DNA from: Caulobacter sp. Root655
GTDB taxonomy: Bacteria; Pseudomonadota; Alphaproteobacteria; Caulobacterales; Caulobacteraceae
Direction of reading: 5' to 3'
NCBI RefSeq assembly: GCF_001427665.1
Contig: NZ_LMHC01000024.1
Span: 222,970 to 286,969, forward strand
DNA length: 64,000 bases
The notes below the pieces were generated by a model that saw nothing but the letters and a program-made list of their open reading frames with translations, did no database searches and was not told where the DNA came from. The position numbers and the translations under genes were made by a program. Of the stretch, positions 27,415 through 35,429 are shown piece after piece. Every line of letters starts with the position of its first letter. Positions within the stretch are counted from its first letter, which is position 1.

Positions 27415-28278
27415 ATGAAACTCCTGCGTTACGGCCCCCGCGGCGCCGAAAAGCCCGGCCTCCTCGACGCCGACGGCCAGATCCGCGACCTGTCGGGCCA
27501 CATCGACGACATCACCGGCGCGATCCTGTCGCCCGAGGGCCTGAAGACGCTGGCCGCCATCGATCCGGCCACTCTGCCGATCGTCGAAGGCTCGCCCCGC
27601 TACGGCGTGCCGGTCGGCAGCGTCGGAAAGTTCCTGGCCATCGGCCTGAACTTCGCCGACCACGCCAAGGAAGCAGGCCTCGAACCCCCGCCCGAGCCGA
27701 TCTTCTTCACCAAGGCGATCAGCTGCCTCAGCGGTCCCAATGACGACGTGATGATCCCCAAAGACGCCCTGAAGACCGACTGGGAGGTCGAGCTGGGCGT
27801 GGTGATCGGCAAGCGGGCCCGCTACGTCGAGCAGGCCGACGCCCTGGACTACGTCGCCGGCTATGTGCTGGTGAACGACGTCTCCGAGCGCGCCTACCAG
27901 AAGGAACTCGGCTCCCAGTGGGACAAGGGCAAGGGCTGCGACACCTTCGGCCCGGTCGGTCCGTGGCTGGTCACCTCGGACGAGGTGGGCGACTGCCAGG
28001 ACCTGGAGATGTTCCTGGACCTCAACGGCAAGCGCATGCAGACCGGCAACACCAAGACGATGATCTTCGGGGTCGCCGAGTGCATCGCCTATATGAGCCG
28101 CTTCATCACCCTGGAGCCGGGCGACATTCTCACGACGGGCACCCCGCCCGGCGTGGGTGAAGGCCAGAAGCCCGACAAGATCTTCCTGAAGGCCGGCGAC
28201 GTCATGAAGCTGGGCGTCCAGAGGCTGGGTGAGCAGCAGCAGAGGGTCGTCGCCTGGACCCAGGAGGGCGTCGCGTGA
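27415..28278 (+). CDS. FAH-family 2,4-diketo-3-deoxy-L-rhamnonate hydrolase
   Basis: 287 residues of the fumarylacetoacetate hydrolase family. The core shows GLNFADHAKEAGLEPPPEP, FTKAISCLSGPNDDV, the metal-binding DWEVELGVVIGKRARYV, YVLVNDVSERAYQ, and GDILTTGTPPGVGEGQKP. In the SDR-overlapping arrangement seen here the family member is the LRA6-type enzyme, which splits 2,4-diketo-3-deoxy-L-rhamnonate into pyruvate and L-lactate. FAH enzymes have other substrates, so the call rests on the neighbours. The stop overlaps the next start as GTGA. Confidence 0.87.
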   Translation: MKLLRYGPRGAEKPGLLDADGQIRDLSGHIDDITGAILSPEGLKTLAAIDPATLPIVEGSPRYGVPVGSVGKFLAIGLNFADHAKEAGLEPPPEPIFFTKAISCLSGPNDDVMIPKDALKTDWEVELGVVIGKRARYVEQADALDYVAGYVLVNDVSERAYQKELGSQWDKGKGCDTFGPVGPWLVTSDEVGDCQDLEMFLDLNGKRMQTGNTKTMIFGVAECIAYMSRFITLEPGDILTTGTPPGVGEGQKPDKIFLKAGDVMKLGVQRLGEQQQRVVAWTQEGVA

Positions 28279-29048
28279 GCGACGGTCTCCTCTTCCCGGA
28301 TCACGTCTTCGCTGACCGCTTCAAGGGGCGCACGGCGATCGTCACGGGCGGCGCCTCGGGCCTTGGCCGCTCGGTCGCGGCCCGGATCGTCGCCGAGGGT
28401 GGGCAGGTCTCGCTGTGGGACGTCGACGCCGACGGCCTGGAGGCCGCCGCCGCCGTGGCGGGCGCCAAGCACACCTACGCCCTGGATGTCTCCGATCAGG
28501 CGCAGGTCGCCAAGGCCGCCAGCGCCGCCAGCGCCGCTCTGGGGCGGATCGACATCCTCGTCGCCTCCGCCGGCATCACCGGCGCCACGGCGCCCGTGCA
28601 TGAGTTCCCGCTCGACAGCTGGCGGCGGGTAATCGACATCAACCTCAACGGCCTGTTCTACTGCTGCCGCGAGGTCACGCCCTACATGCTGGCCAATGGC
28701 TATGGTCGCATCGTCAACGTCGCATCGGTGGCCGGCAAGGAAGGCAACCCCAACGCCAGCGCCTATTCGGCCAGCAAGGCTGGCGTGATCGGCCTGACCA
28801 AGTCGCTGGGCAAGGAACTGGCCACCCAGGGCGTGATCGCCAACAGCATCACCCCGGCGACCTTCGAAAGCCCGATCCTGGAGCAGTTGCCGCAAAGCCA
28901 GGTCGACTACATGCGCTCCAAGATCCCGATGGGCCGCCTGGGCGAGGTGCACGAGAGCGTCGCCATGGTCTGCTTCATGGCCAGCGAGGAATGCAGCTTC
29001 ACCACAGGGGCGACCTTCGACACTTCCGGCGGCCGCACGACCTTCTAG
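28275..29048 (+). CDS. 2-keto-3-deoxy-L-rhamnonate 4-dehydrogenase (SDR)
   Basis: 257 residues from GTG 28275, coupled to the FAH gene. SDR motifs are TGGASGLG near residue 24, ASAGITGATAPVHEFP in place of NNAG, NVASVAGKEGNPNASAYSASK with the catalytic Tyr/Lys, and NSITPATFESPI. It oxidises the C4 hydroxyl of 2-keto-3-deoxy-L-rhamnonate, making the diketo substrate of the FAH enzyme. This is the LRA5 step known from Sphingomonas. The family call is sure; the substrate follows from the gene order. A mobile palindrome starts at the base after its stop. Confidence 0.85.
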   Translation: MSDGLLFPDHVFADRFKGRTAIVTGGASGLGRSVAARIVAEGGQVSLWDVDADGLEAAAAVAGAKHTYALDVSDQAQVAKAASAASAALGRIDILVASAGITGATAPVHEFPLDSWRRVIDINLNGLFYCCREVTPYMLANGYGRIVNVASVAGKEGNPNASAYSASKAGVIGLTKSLGKELATQGVIANSITPATFESPILEQLPQSQVDYMRSKIPMGRLGEVHESVAMVCFMASEECSFTTGATFDTSGGRTTF

Positions 29049-29094
29049 AGCATTTTCAAGCGAAGTGGATGCCGGTTCGCGTGAAGAAAATGCG
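29049..29094 (+). repeat. Dispersed 46-bp palindromic repeat, copy B
   Basis: Starts AGCATTTTCAAGCGAAGTGG and ends GAAGAAAATGCG; 41 of 46 positions match copy A (10518-10563, opposite strand). The stem is kept by a paired change relative to copy A. It begins at the base after the SDR stop codon, inside the rhamnose operon. Confidence 0.8.
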
Positions 29095-29107
29095 CAAAAA
29101 CAAAGAC

Positions 29108-29151
29108 CTAGAGCGCCCGGCCTGATGCAATCAGGTCGGGAAACGCTCTAG
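29108..29151. repeat. 44-bp palindrome inside the rhamnose operon
   Basis: The outer arms CTAGAGCG and CGCTCTAG are perfect complements. The inner arms CCCGGCCTGAT and ATCAGGTCGGG pair with one mismatch around GCA. It lies 13 bases after copy B and just before the lactonase ribosome site GGGGAG (29151-29156). It could attenuate or stabilise the mRNA between the SDR and the lactonase, or simply be a mobile palindrome. Confidence 0.7.
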
Positions 29152-29165
29152 GGGAGTTGGGAACG

Positions 29166-30083
29166 ATGACCTACGCCGGCCCGATCATCGATCCCCACAT
29201 GCACCTGTGGGACCTGGAGCGGCACTACTACGCCTGGCTTCAGGACACCCCGCTGCCGAACAACCCGGCCGGGGACATGTCTCCCCTCGCCTATCGCACC
29301 TACGGCCTGGACGACTACTTGGCCGACACCGTCGGCTGGAACGTCGTCCAGGCGGTGCATGTCGAATGCGGCCTGCCACCCAAGGACCAGCTCTCCGAGA
29401 CCGACTGGCTGCAGGGCCTGGCCGACACCCGAGGCGTCATCGGCGGCATCGTCGCGGGGGCCTGGCTGGACGATCCGGGCGTCGAGGCGCTGCTCGAGGC
29501 TCAGGCGGCGCGTCCCAACGTCCGGGGCGTCCGCCAGATCGTCAGCTGGCACATCGATCCGGCCAGGACCTATGGCGACCGCGACCTGTTGCAGGACCCG
29601 CAATGGCGAAAGGGCTACGCCCTGCTCGCCAGGCACGGCTTGTCGTTCGACCTGCAGCTCTATCCTTCGCAGATGGCGACGTCCGCCGATCTGGCCGCCG
29701 CCCATCCGGACATTCCGGTGATCGTCAACCATGCCGGCATGCCCACCGATCGCGACGCGACCGGTCTGGCCGCCTGGCGCGAGGGCCTGGCCCTGCTGGC
29801 CGAGAAACCCAATGTCAGCTGCAAGATCTCGGGCCTGGCCATGGTCGACCGAACCTGGACCCCAGAGAGTCTGCGGCCCTTCATCCTGAGGGTGATCGAG
29901 GCCTTCGGTCCCGAGCGCTGCATGTTCGCCAGCAACTTCCCCGTAGAGAAGGTCCACGGCGCGTTCGACGCCTTCTATCGCGCCTACGACGCCGTCACGG
30001 CGGACTTCAGCAAGGCCGAACGGGTCCTGCTGTTTGGCGGAGCGGCGGCGCGGATCTATCGCCTGCGCGACCCAGCCGCCTGA
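29166..30083 (+). CDS. L-rhamnono-1,4-lactonase (amidohydrolase superfamily, COG3618 type)
   Basis: 305 residues from ATG 29166, nine bases after GGGGAG; the in-frame TTG at 29157 is less likely. The TIM-barrel amidohydrolase begins with IIDPHMHLWDL (HxH metal site), has VQAVHVECG, VRQIVSWHIDP, IVNHAGMP with a further His, and CKISGLAM. Near residue 257, FASNFPVEK has Asn where many relatives have the Asp of GSDWP. It opens the lactone produced by L-rhamnose dehydrogenase to L-rhamnonate. Cytoplasmic; in one operon with the dehydratase and mutarotase, which supports the substrate. Confidence 0.83.
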   Translation: MTYAGPIIDPHMHLWDLERHYYAWLQDTPLPNNPAGDMSPLAYRTYGLDDYLADTVGWNVVQAVHVECGLPPKDQLSETDWLQGLADTRGVIGGIVAGAWLDDPGVEALLEAQAARPNVRGVRQIVSWHIDPARTYGDRDLLQDPQWRKGYALLARHGLSFDLQLYPSQMATSADLAAAHPDIPVIVNHAGMPTDRDATGLAAWREGLALLAEKPNVSCKISGLAMVDRTWTPESLRPFILRVIEAFGPERCMFASNFPVEKVHGAFDAFYRAYDAVTADFSKAERVLLFGGAAARIYRLRDPAA

Positions 30084-30111
30084 TCGATCAGAACAAGAAA
30101 CGGGAGGACAG

Positions 30112-30444
30112 ATGAGCATCGACCAGGATCGCCCCCTCGCCTTCCGCATGCAGCTGAAGCCGGGTGTCGCCGCCGAATATGAGCGTCGCCATGACGAACT
30201 CTGGCCCGACCTCGCGGAAGCCCTGCGCAAGGTCGGAATCCATGACTATTCGATCTTCCTCGACGAGGAGACGATGAGCCTGTTCGCCGTCCTGCGCCTG
30301 CGCCCCGACCACACCAAGAACGCCTTGCCGCTGGAACCGGTGATGAAGCGCTGGTGGGACTACATGGCCGACCTGATGGAGGTGTATCCAGACAACCGTC
30401 CGCGCGAATGGCCGCTGAAACCCGTTTTCTACTTCGAGGGATAG
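30112..30444 (+). CDS. rhaM: L-rhamnose mutarotase
   Basis: 110 residues from ATG 30112, with GGGAGG 6-7 bases upstream; the frame is open further left but lacks support. The typical RhaM stretches are FRMQLKPGVAAEYERRHDELWPDL, here ending the first helix, IHDYSIFLDEETMSLFAVL, and the conserved RWWDYMADLMEV near the end. It speeds up alpha/beta interconversion of L-rhamnopyranose, feeding the dehydrogenase. The length equals that of E. coli RhaM. It is 28 bases after the lactonase and 2 bases before the GH43-GH35 gene. Confidence 0.93.
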   Translation: MSIDQDRPLAFRMQLKPGVAAEYERRHDELWPDLAEALRKVGIHDYSIFLDEETMSLFAVLRLRPDHTKNALPLEPVMKRWWDYMADLMEVYPDNRPREWPLKPVFYFEG

Positions 30445-30446
30445 GC

Positions 30447-33400
30447 ATGATTCGCCCTCCCTTCCACGCCCTAGGTCTGGCCACCATCCTGCTGGCGACC
30501 ACCGCCCCCGTTCAGTCGCTTGGGGCCGAACCCGTGCGCTACACGATGACGGCGTTCACCAACGCCAGCCAGTCGAACATGAGCGTCTACGACTCGACGG
30601 ACGCGACGCGCTTTACGCTGAAGAGGCCCCTGGCTTACACCCCACCCCAAGGCCTGATCCGCGACCCCAGCGTGATGAAGCACACCGACGGCTGGTACTA
30701 TGTCGCCTACACCACCGGCTGGAGCGGAAACACCATCGGCCTGGCCCGCAGCCGCGACCTGGCCGACTGGACCTATCTGCGCGACATCAAGGTCCAGGTC
30801 CCCGGCGCGACCAATAGCTGGGCGCCGGAATGGTTCGTCGACCAAGATGGGTCGGTGAACCTGATCCTGTCGGTCTCGGCCGCCGGCATCGCCGGCCAGT
30901 TCCAACCCTACCGCATCACCGCGACCGACGCTTCGCTGGCGACCTGGTCCGCGCCCAAGCCGTTGTCGGGGCTGGGTCCCAACTTCATCGATACGTTCGT
31001 GGTGCGCGACGGCGGGCTCTACAACGCCTTCGCCAAGAACGAGACCAGCAAGTTCATCGAGTTGTGGACCGCCCCGTCGCTGGACGGCCCTTGGCAGGCC
31101 AAGGGAACCGGGGACTGGGCCGGCTGGGGCCGGGGCGTCGAAGGCCCTGCCCTGACCCGAACGCCAGAAGGGTCCTGGCGGATCTATTTCGACGAGTATT
31201 CGGCCAAGCGCTACTGGTACAGCGACAGCCGGGACGGCTTCCGGACTTGGACCAGGAAGGTCGAACTGCCCGAGCTGTCGGGCACGGTGCGCCACTTCAC
31301 CGTGCTGAAGGAAGGCGGCGAGACCGCCGTCGCCGCCAAGCCGGCGCAAGCCCACCAGATCACCTGGGACAAGTATTCGCTGAAGGTCGATGGCGAGCGC
31401 GTGTTCTCCTGGGGCGGCGAGTTCCACCCCTTCCGCGTGCCCAGTCCCGACCTGTGGCGCGACATCCTCCAGAAGATGAAGGCCAGCGGCTACAACACCG
31501 TCGCCATCTATTTCGACTGGGGCTACCACTCGCCCAAGCAGGGGGTCTACGACTTCAGCGGCGTGCGCGACATGGACCGCGTGCTGACCATGGCCAAGGA
31601 AGAAGGCCTCTACGTCATCACCCGCGCCGGGCCTTACGTGAACGCCGAGCTGACCCGGGGCGGCTTTCCCGGCTGGCTGGTCAACCAGCAGGCTCGCGCC
31701 CGCACCGACGCGCCGGAATATATCGCCGCTTCCGACGAATGGCTGACCCAGATCAACGCCGTCATCGCCCGCCACCAACTGACCACCGGCCAGGGCACGG
31801 TGATCGCCCACCAGATCGAGAACGAGCTGGACGTCGTCGGCGCCCCGCAGCAACGCTACATGCAGTGGCTGGCCGACAAGGCCAAGGCTGATGGCGTCAC
31901 CGTCCCGATCTTCCACAACGACAAGGGCCGCAACGGCTACTGGGTCCCCAAGGGCTCGAACGTGCCGGGCACGGTGGAAGGCCCCAACGACCTCTACGCC
32001 TTCGACGGCTATCCGGGCGGCAACTGCAAGGTCGACTCCACCCCGGCCAATCCGGGCGTTGCGCCCGACTGGGGTTTGTACGGGGCCGGCGGGGCCAAGG
32101 GCGGGGCCTCGGCCAGTCCGAACACGCCGGGCTTCCTGGCCGAGTTCGGCGGTGGCTGGTTCGACTATTGGGGCAGCAACGGCGACTACGACTGCACCGC
32201 CATCCACCGCGGTGTCGGCTACCAGCGGGTGTTCTACGCCACCAACCTCGCCAACGGGATCACGCTGCAAAGCTTCTACATGACCTATGGCGGAACCTCG
32301 TGGGGCTGGCTGCCGGCCCCGGTGGTGTTCACCTCCTACGACTACGGGGCGGCCATCGACGAGGCCCGGGGCCTGCGCGACAAGGCCCGGGTGATGAAGC
32401 AGATGGGCGAGTTCATCGCCGCCGTGCCCGATCTTCGCCGGATGGACAAGGGCGCGGCCGTCGTTCCCTCCAACGACAAGGTCCGCGTCTATCACAACGT
32501 CAATGTCGAGACGGGCGGCCACCTCTATGTGGTGGTCCACAATCCCAGCAGCGGGACCAGCGACGAAGCCTTCACCTTCAAGATCGCCACCCGTGACGGC
32601 GAGTACGAGGTCGCCTCGCGGCTCAAGGGCCAGGACAGCAAGATGCTGATGGCTTCGTATGACCTGGGCGGCCAGCGGCTGGTCTATTCGACCTCGGAAA
32701 TCCAGACCCAGCTGAAATGGAACGACGGCGACCTGGCCCTGCTCTACGGCCGCGCCGGCGAGGCGGGCGAGACGGTGCTGCGCTATGCCTCCGCGCCGAC
32801 GGTCCAAGTTTTGGACGGCGAGGTCGCCTCCAGCTTCGACGCCGCCAAGGGCGACCTGAAGCTGGCCTATGTCCATAAGGAATTGATCCGCATACGGATC
32901 ATAGGCGGCGGTCGCCCGCCCCTCACCCTGCTGCTGGCCGACGCGGAGACGGGCCAGACCTTCTGGCGGCGCGACCATCTCCTGGTGCGCGGGCCAGGCC
33001 TGGTGCGCAGCGACGCGATCAAGGGCGGGACCCTGTCCCTGACTGGCGACACCGAGACCGACAGCCCGCTGGAAGTCTTCGCGCCCAAGGGCGTTACGAC
33101 CGTCAGTTGGAACGGCGTCAAGGTCGCGACCAGGGTCACGGCCTCCGCCAGCCTGCTGGCCGAAAAGGCCCTGGCCGGCCCCGTCGCTGTCGCCGTCCCC
33201 GACCTGGCCAGGCTGAACTGGAAGACCGCGCCCGGTTCGCCCGAGGCCGACCCCGCCTTCGACGACAGCGCCTGGCAGAAGGCCGAGGGGCGCCGCAGCG
33301 GCTCGACCGTGCGCGGCCCGACCGGCCAGCCGGCCCTGGACATGAGCACCTACGGCTTCCACCAGGGCGACGTCTGGTATCGCGGCCGCTATACGGCCAA

Positions 33401-34229
33401 GCCCGGCATCGACACCCTGACCCTGCACTACGGGGCCGGCGGCGCGGGCATGCTGCAGGTCTGGCTGGACGGCCGGTTCTTGGGCCAGCACGAGCTGGAT
33501 GGCGGCCTGCCTCGGCCGATCACCACCGGCGTGGCGATCTTCAAGCTGCCGCCGGACCTGCGCGGGTCCAGCGAGCATGTGCTGTCGGTGATGGTGCGCA
33601 ACAACGGCCACAACTGGGATCTCGACGCCGACGACTTCCACAAAGAGGCCCGTGGCCTGGTCTCGGCCTCGCTGTCGGGGCCGGGAACCTACAGCTTCGC
33701 CACACCGATCGCCTGGAAGATCCAGGGCAATCTCGGCGGCGAGGACATCCAGGACCCGGTGCGCGGAAACGCCAACAACGGCGGCCAGTTCGGCGAGCGC
33801 AACGGCTGGCACCTGCCCGGTTTCCCGGACGCGACCTGGGCCAAGGCCGACATGGCCACGACCCAGCCCCATGCCGGCACGACCTGGTACCGAACGACCT
33901 TCGACCTGGCCCTGCCCAAGGATCAGGACACGACCCTGGGCCTGACCATCGGCGATCCGTCGACGCCGCGCTCGCCCGGCCGCTACCGGGTGCTGATCTT
34001 CGTCAACGGCTGGAACATGGGCCAGTTCATCGCCCATGTCGGCCCGCAACGGACCTTCGTCCTGCCGACCGGCATCATCGACCTGCACGGCAAGAACACC
34101 CTGGCCCTGGCGGTCACCAGCGACGGCGCGCCCGGCGACGCCCTGGAGACCGTGAAACTCGTCAATCTGCGTACCGTGCGCGGCGGGATCCCCGTCGCAA
34201 AGGTCGCCGCGCCCGACTTCAAGCCGTGA
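30447..34229 (+). CDS. GH43-GH35 fusion, secreted galactosidase/arabinosidase
   Basis: 1260 residues from ATG 30447. After a signal peptide (ends near SLGA), residues 45-290 form a GH43 five-bladed propeller: LIRDPSVM gives the base Asp73, NFIDTFVV the modulator Asp182, and RGVEGPAL the acid Glu232. From about residue 305 a full GH35 beta-galactosidase follows: WGGEFHPFRVPSP, AHQIENELD with acid/base Glu460, and FLAEFGGGWFDYWG with nucleophile Glu566. Then come the beta-rich C-terminal domains of GH35. All key residues of both active sites are present. The likely role is to strip galactan or arabinogalactan side chains of RG-I in one protein. It lies inside the rhamnose operon. Confidence 0.9.
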   Translation: MIRPPFHALGLATILLATTAPVQSLGAEPVRYTMTAFTNASQSNMSVYDSTDATRFTLKRPLAYTPPQGLIRDPSVMKHTDGWYYVAYTTGWSGNTIGLARSRDLADWTYLRDIKVQVPGATNSWAPEWFVDQDGSVNLILSVSAAGIAGQFQPYRITATDASLATWSAPKPLSGLGPNFIDTFVVRDGGLYNAFAKNETSKFIELWTAPSLDGPWQAKGTGDWAGWGRGVEGPALTRTPEGSWRIYFDEYSAKRYWYSDSRDGFRTWTRKVELPELSGTVRHFTVLKEGGETAVAAKPAQAHQITWDKYSLKVDGERVFSWGGEFHPFRVPSPDLWRDILQKMKASGYNTVAIYFDWGYHSPKQGVYDFSGVRDMDRVLTMAKEEGLYVITRAGPYVNAELTRGGFPGWLVNQQARARTDAPEYIAASDEWLTQINAVIARHQLTTGQGTVIAHQIENELDVVGAPQQRYMQWLADKAKADGVTVPIFHNDKGRNGYWVPKGSNVPGTVEGPNDLYAFDGYPGGNCKVDSTPANPGVAPDWGLYGAGGAKGGASASPNTPGFLAEFGGGWFDYWGSNGDYDCTAIHRGVGYQRVFYATNLANGITLQSFYMTYGGTSWGWLPAPVVFTSYDYGAAIDEARGLRDKARVMKQMGEFIAAVPDLRRMDKGAAVVPSNDKVRVYHNVNVETGGHLYVVVHNPSSGTSDEAFTFKIATRDGEYEVASRLKGQDSKMLMASYDLGGQRLVYSTSEIQTQLKWNDGDLALLYGRAGEAGETVLRYASAPTVQVLDGEVASSFDAAKGDLKLAYVHKELIRIRIIGGGRPPLTLLLADAETGQTFWRRDHLLVRGPGLVRSDAIKGGTLSLTGDTETDSPLEVFAPKGVTTVSWNGVKVATRVTASASLLAEKALAGPVAVAVPDLARLNWKTAPGSPEADPAFDDSAWQKAEGRRSGSTVRGPTGQPALDMSTYGFHQGDVWYRGRYTAKPGIDTLTLHYGAGGAGMLQVWLDGRFLGQHELDGGLPRPITTGVAIFKLPPDLRGSSEHVLSVMVRNNGHNWDLDADDFHKEARGLVSASLSGPGTYSFATPIAWKIQGNLGGEDIQDPVRGNANNGGQFGERNGWHLPGFPDATWAKADMATTQPHAGTTWYRTTFDLALPKDQDTTLGLTIGDPSTPRSPGRYRVLIFVNGWNMGQFIAHVGPQRTFVLPTGIIDLHGKNTLALAVTSDGAPGDALETVKLVNLRTVRGGIPVAKVAAPDFKP

Positions 34230-34270
34230 GCGCCGGCCGCTCGCGCCCCGTTCTGTAAGGAGACTACCCC

Positions 34271-35380
34271 GTGCCCAACCTCGCTCACGGCCTCGACGCC
34301 AAGGACATCAAGGCCAAGATCGCCCTGCTGATCAGCAACCTCGTCGACATCAAGGACGAGACGGGCGAGTTCCTGCTGCGCCTTGACGACGGCCGGGTAA
34401 TCGACACCAAGGGCTGGAACGACTGGGAATGGACCCATGGCGTAGGGCTCTACGGCCTGTGGAAACAGTACGAGATGAGCGGCGATCCCCGCGCCTTCGA
34501 GATCATGACGACCTGGTTCGCCGACCGCTTCGAGGCCGGCACCCCGACCAAGAACATCAACACCGTCTCGCCCTTCCTGACCCTGGCCTATCTGTACGAG
34601 GCCACGGGCGACCACACCTACCTGCCCTATCTGGAGACCTGGGCCGACTACGTGATGTACGAGGGCCCCCGCACCGAGGAAGGCGGCTTCCAGCACATCG
34701 TCTTCAACAGCGAGAACCCGCAGCAGCTGTGGGACGACACCCTGATGATGAGCGTCCTGCCCCTGGCCAAGATCGGCCTGCTACTGGGCCGCGACGACTT
34801 CATCGAGGAGGCCAAGCGCCAGTTCATGGTGCACATCAAGTACCTGGCCGACCGCAAGACCGGGATGTGGTTCCACGGTTGGACCTTCGAAGGCCGGCAC
34901 AATTTCGCCGACGCCCTGTGGGCGCGGGGCAATTGCTGGGTGACGATCGCCATCCCCGAGTTCATCGAGCTCCTCGACCTGCCGCCCGGCGACGCCCTGC
35001 GCGCCTTCCTGATCGACACGCTGGAGGCCCAGATCAAGGCCCTGGCCCGCTATCAGGACGAGGCCACGGGTCTTTGGCATACCCTGGTCGATGACGAGAC
35101 CTCGTACCTGGAAGCCTCGGCCGCCGCCGGCTTCGCCTATGGGATCCTGAAGGCCGTCCGCAAGCGCTACATCGGCAAGTCGTACGAAGTCGTGGCGATC
35201 AAGGCGCTCAAGGGCGTGCTGACCCATATCGACGACAAGGGCGAGCTGCAGCAGGTCTCGTTCGGCACCCCCGTGTTCGACACCCTGCAGGGTTACAAGG
35301 ACATTCCCCTGACCTCGATGCCCTACGGCCAGTCGCTGGCCCTGCTGGCGCTGGGCGAATTCCAGCGGGCCTTCATCTAG
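34271..35380 (+). CDS. Unsaturated rhamnogalacturonyl hydrolase (GH105)
   Basis: 369 residues, GTG start at 34271 with AAGGAG eight bases upstream. No signal peptide, so cytoplasmic. The alpha/alpha-barrel motifs are GWNDWEWTHGVGLYGL, LWDDTLMMSVLPLAKIG with the catalytic Asp, GMWFHGWTFEGRHNFADALWARGNCW, and LDTLEAQIKAL. It matches YteR/YesR, which hydrolyse the unsaturated galacturonyl-rhamnose made by PL11 and PL26, giving L-rhamnose and 5-keto-4-deoxyuronate. It stands before the transporter and shares the rightward operon with the rhamnose genes, so the disaccharide is imported, split, and the rhamnose burned. Confidence 0.92.
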   Translation: MPNLAHGLDAKDIKAKIALLISNLVDIKDETGEFLLRLDDGRVIDTKGWNDWEWTHGVGLYGLWKQYEMSGDPRAFEIMTTWFADRFEAGTPTKNINTVSPFLTLAYLYEATGDHTYLPYLETWADYVMYEGPRTEEGGFQHIVFNSENPQQLWDDTLMMSVLPLAKIGLLLGRDDFIEEAKRQFMVHIKYLADRKTGMWFHGWTFEGRHNFADALWARGNCWVTIAIPEFIELLDLPPGDALRAFLIDTLEAQIKALARYQDEATGLWHTLVDDETSYLEASAAAGFAYGILKAVRKRYIGKSYEVVAIKALKGVLTHIDDKGELQQVSFGTPVFDTLQGYKDIPLTSMPYGQSLALLALGEFQRAFI

Positions 35381-35429
35381 GCCGCTCCAGCCGGTCAAAA
35401 ACAATAACAAGAACATCAGGGCGGATCCG

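Noticed and set aside
30471-34088. 1205-codon open frame antisense to the GH43-GH35 gene
   Set aside because: It is the mirror of a gene with intact catalytic motifs; high GC makes antisense frames long, and its translation shows low-complexity G/V/D/R runs with no family motif.
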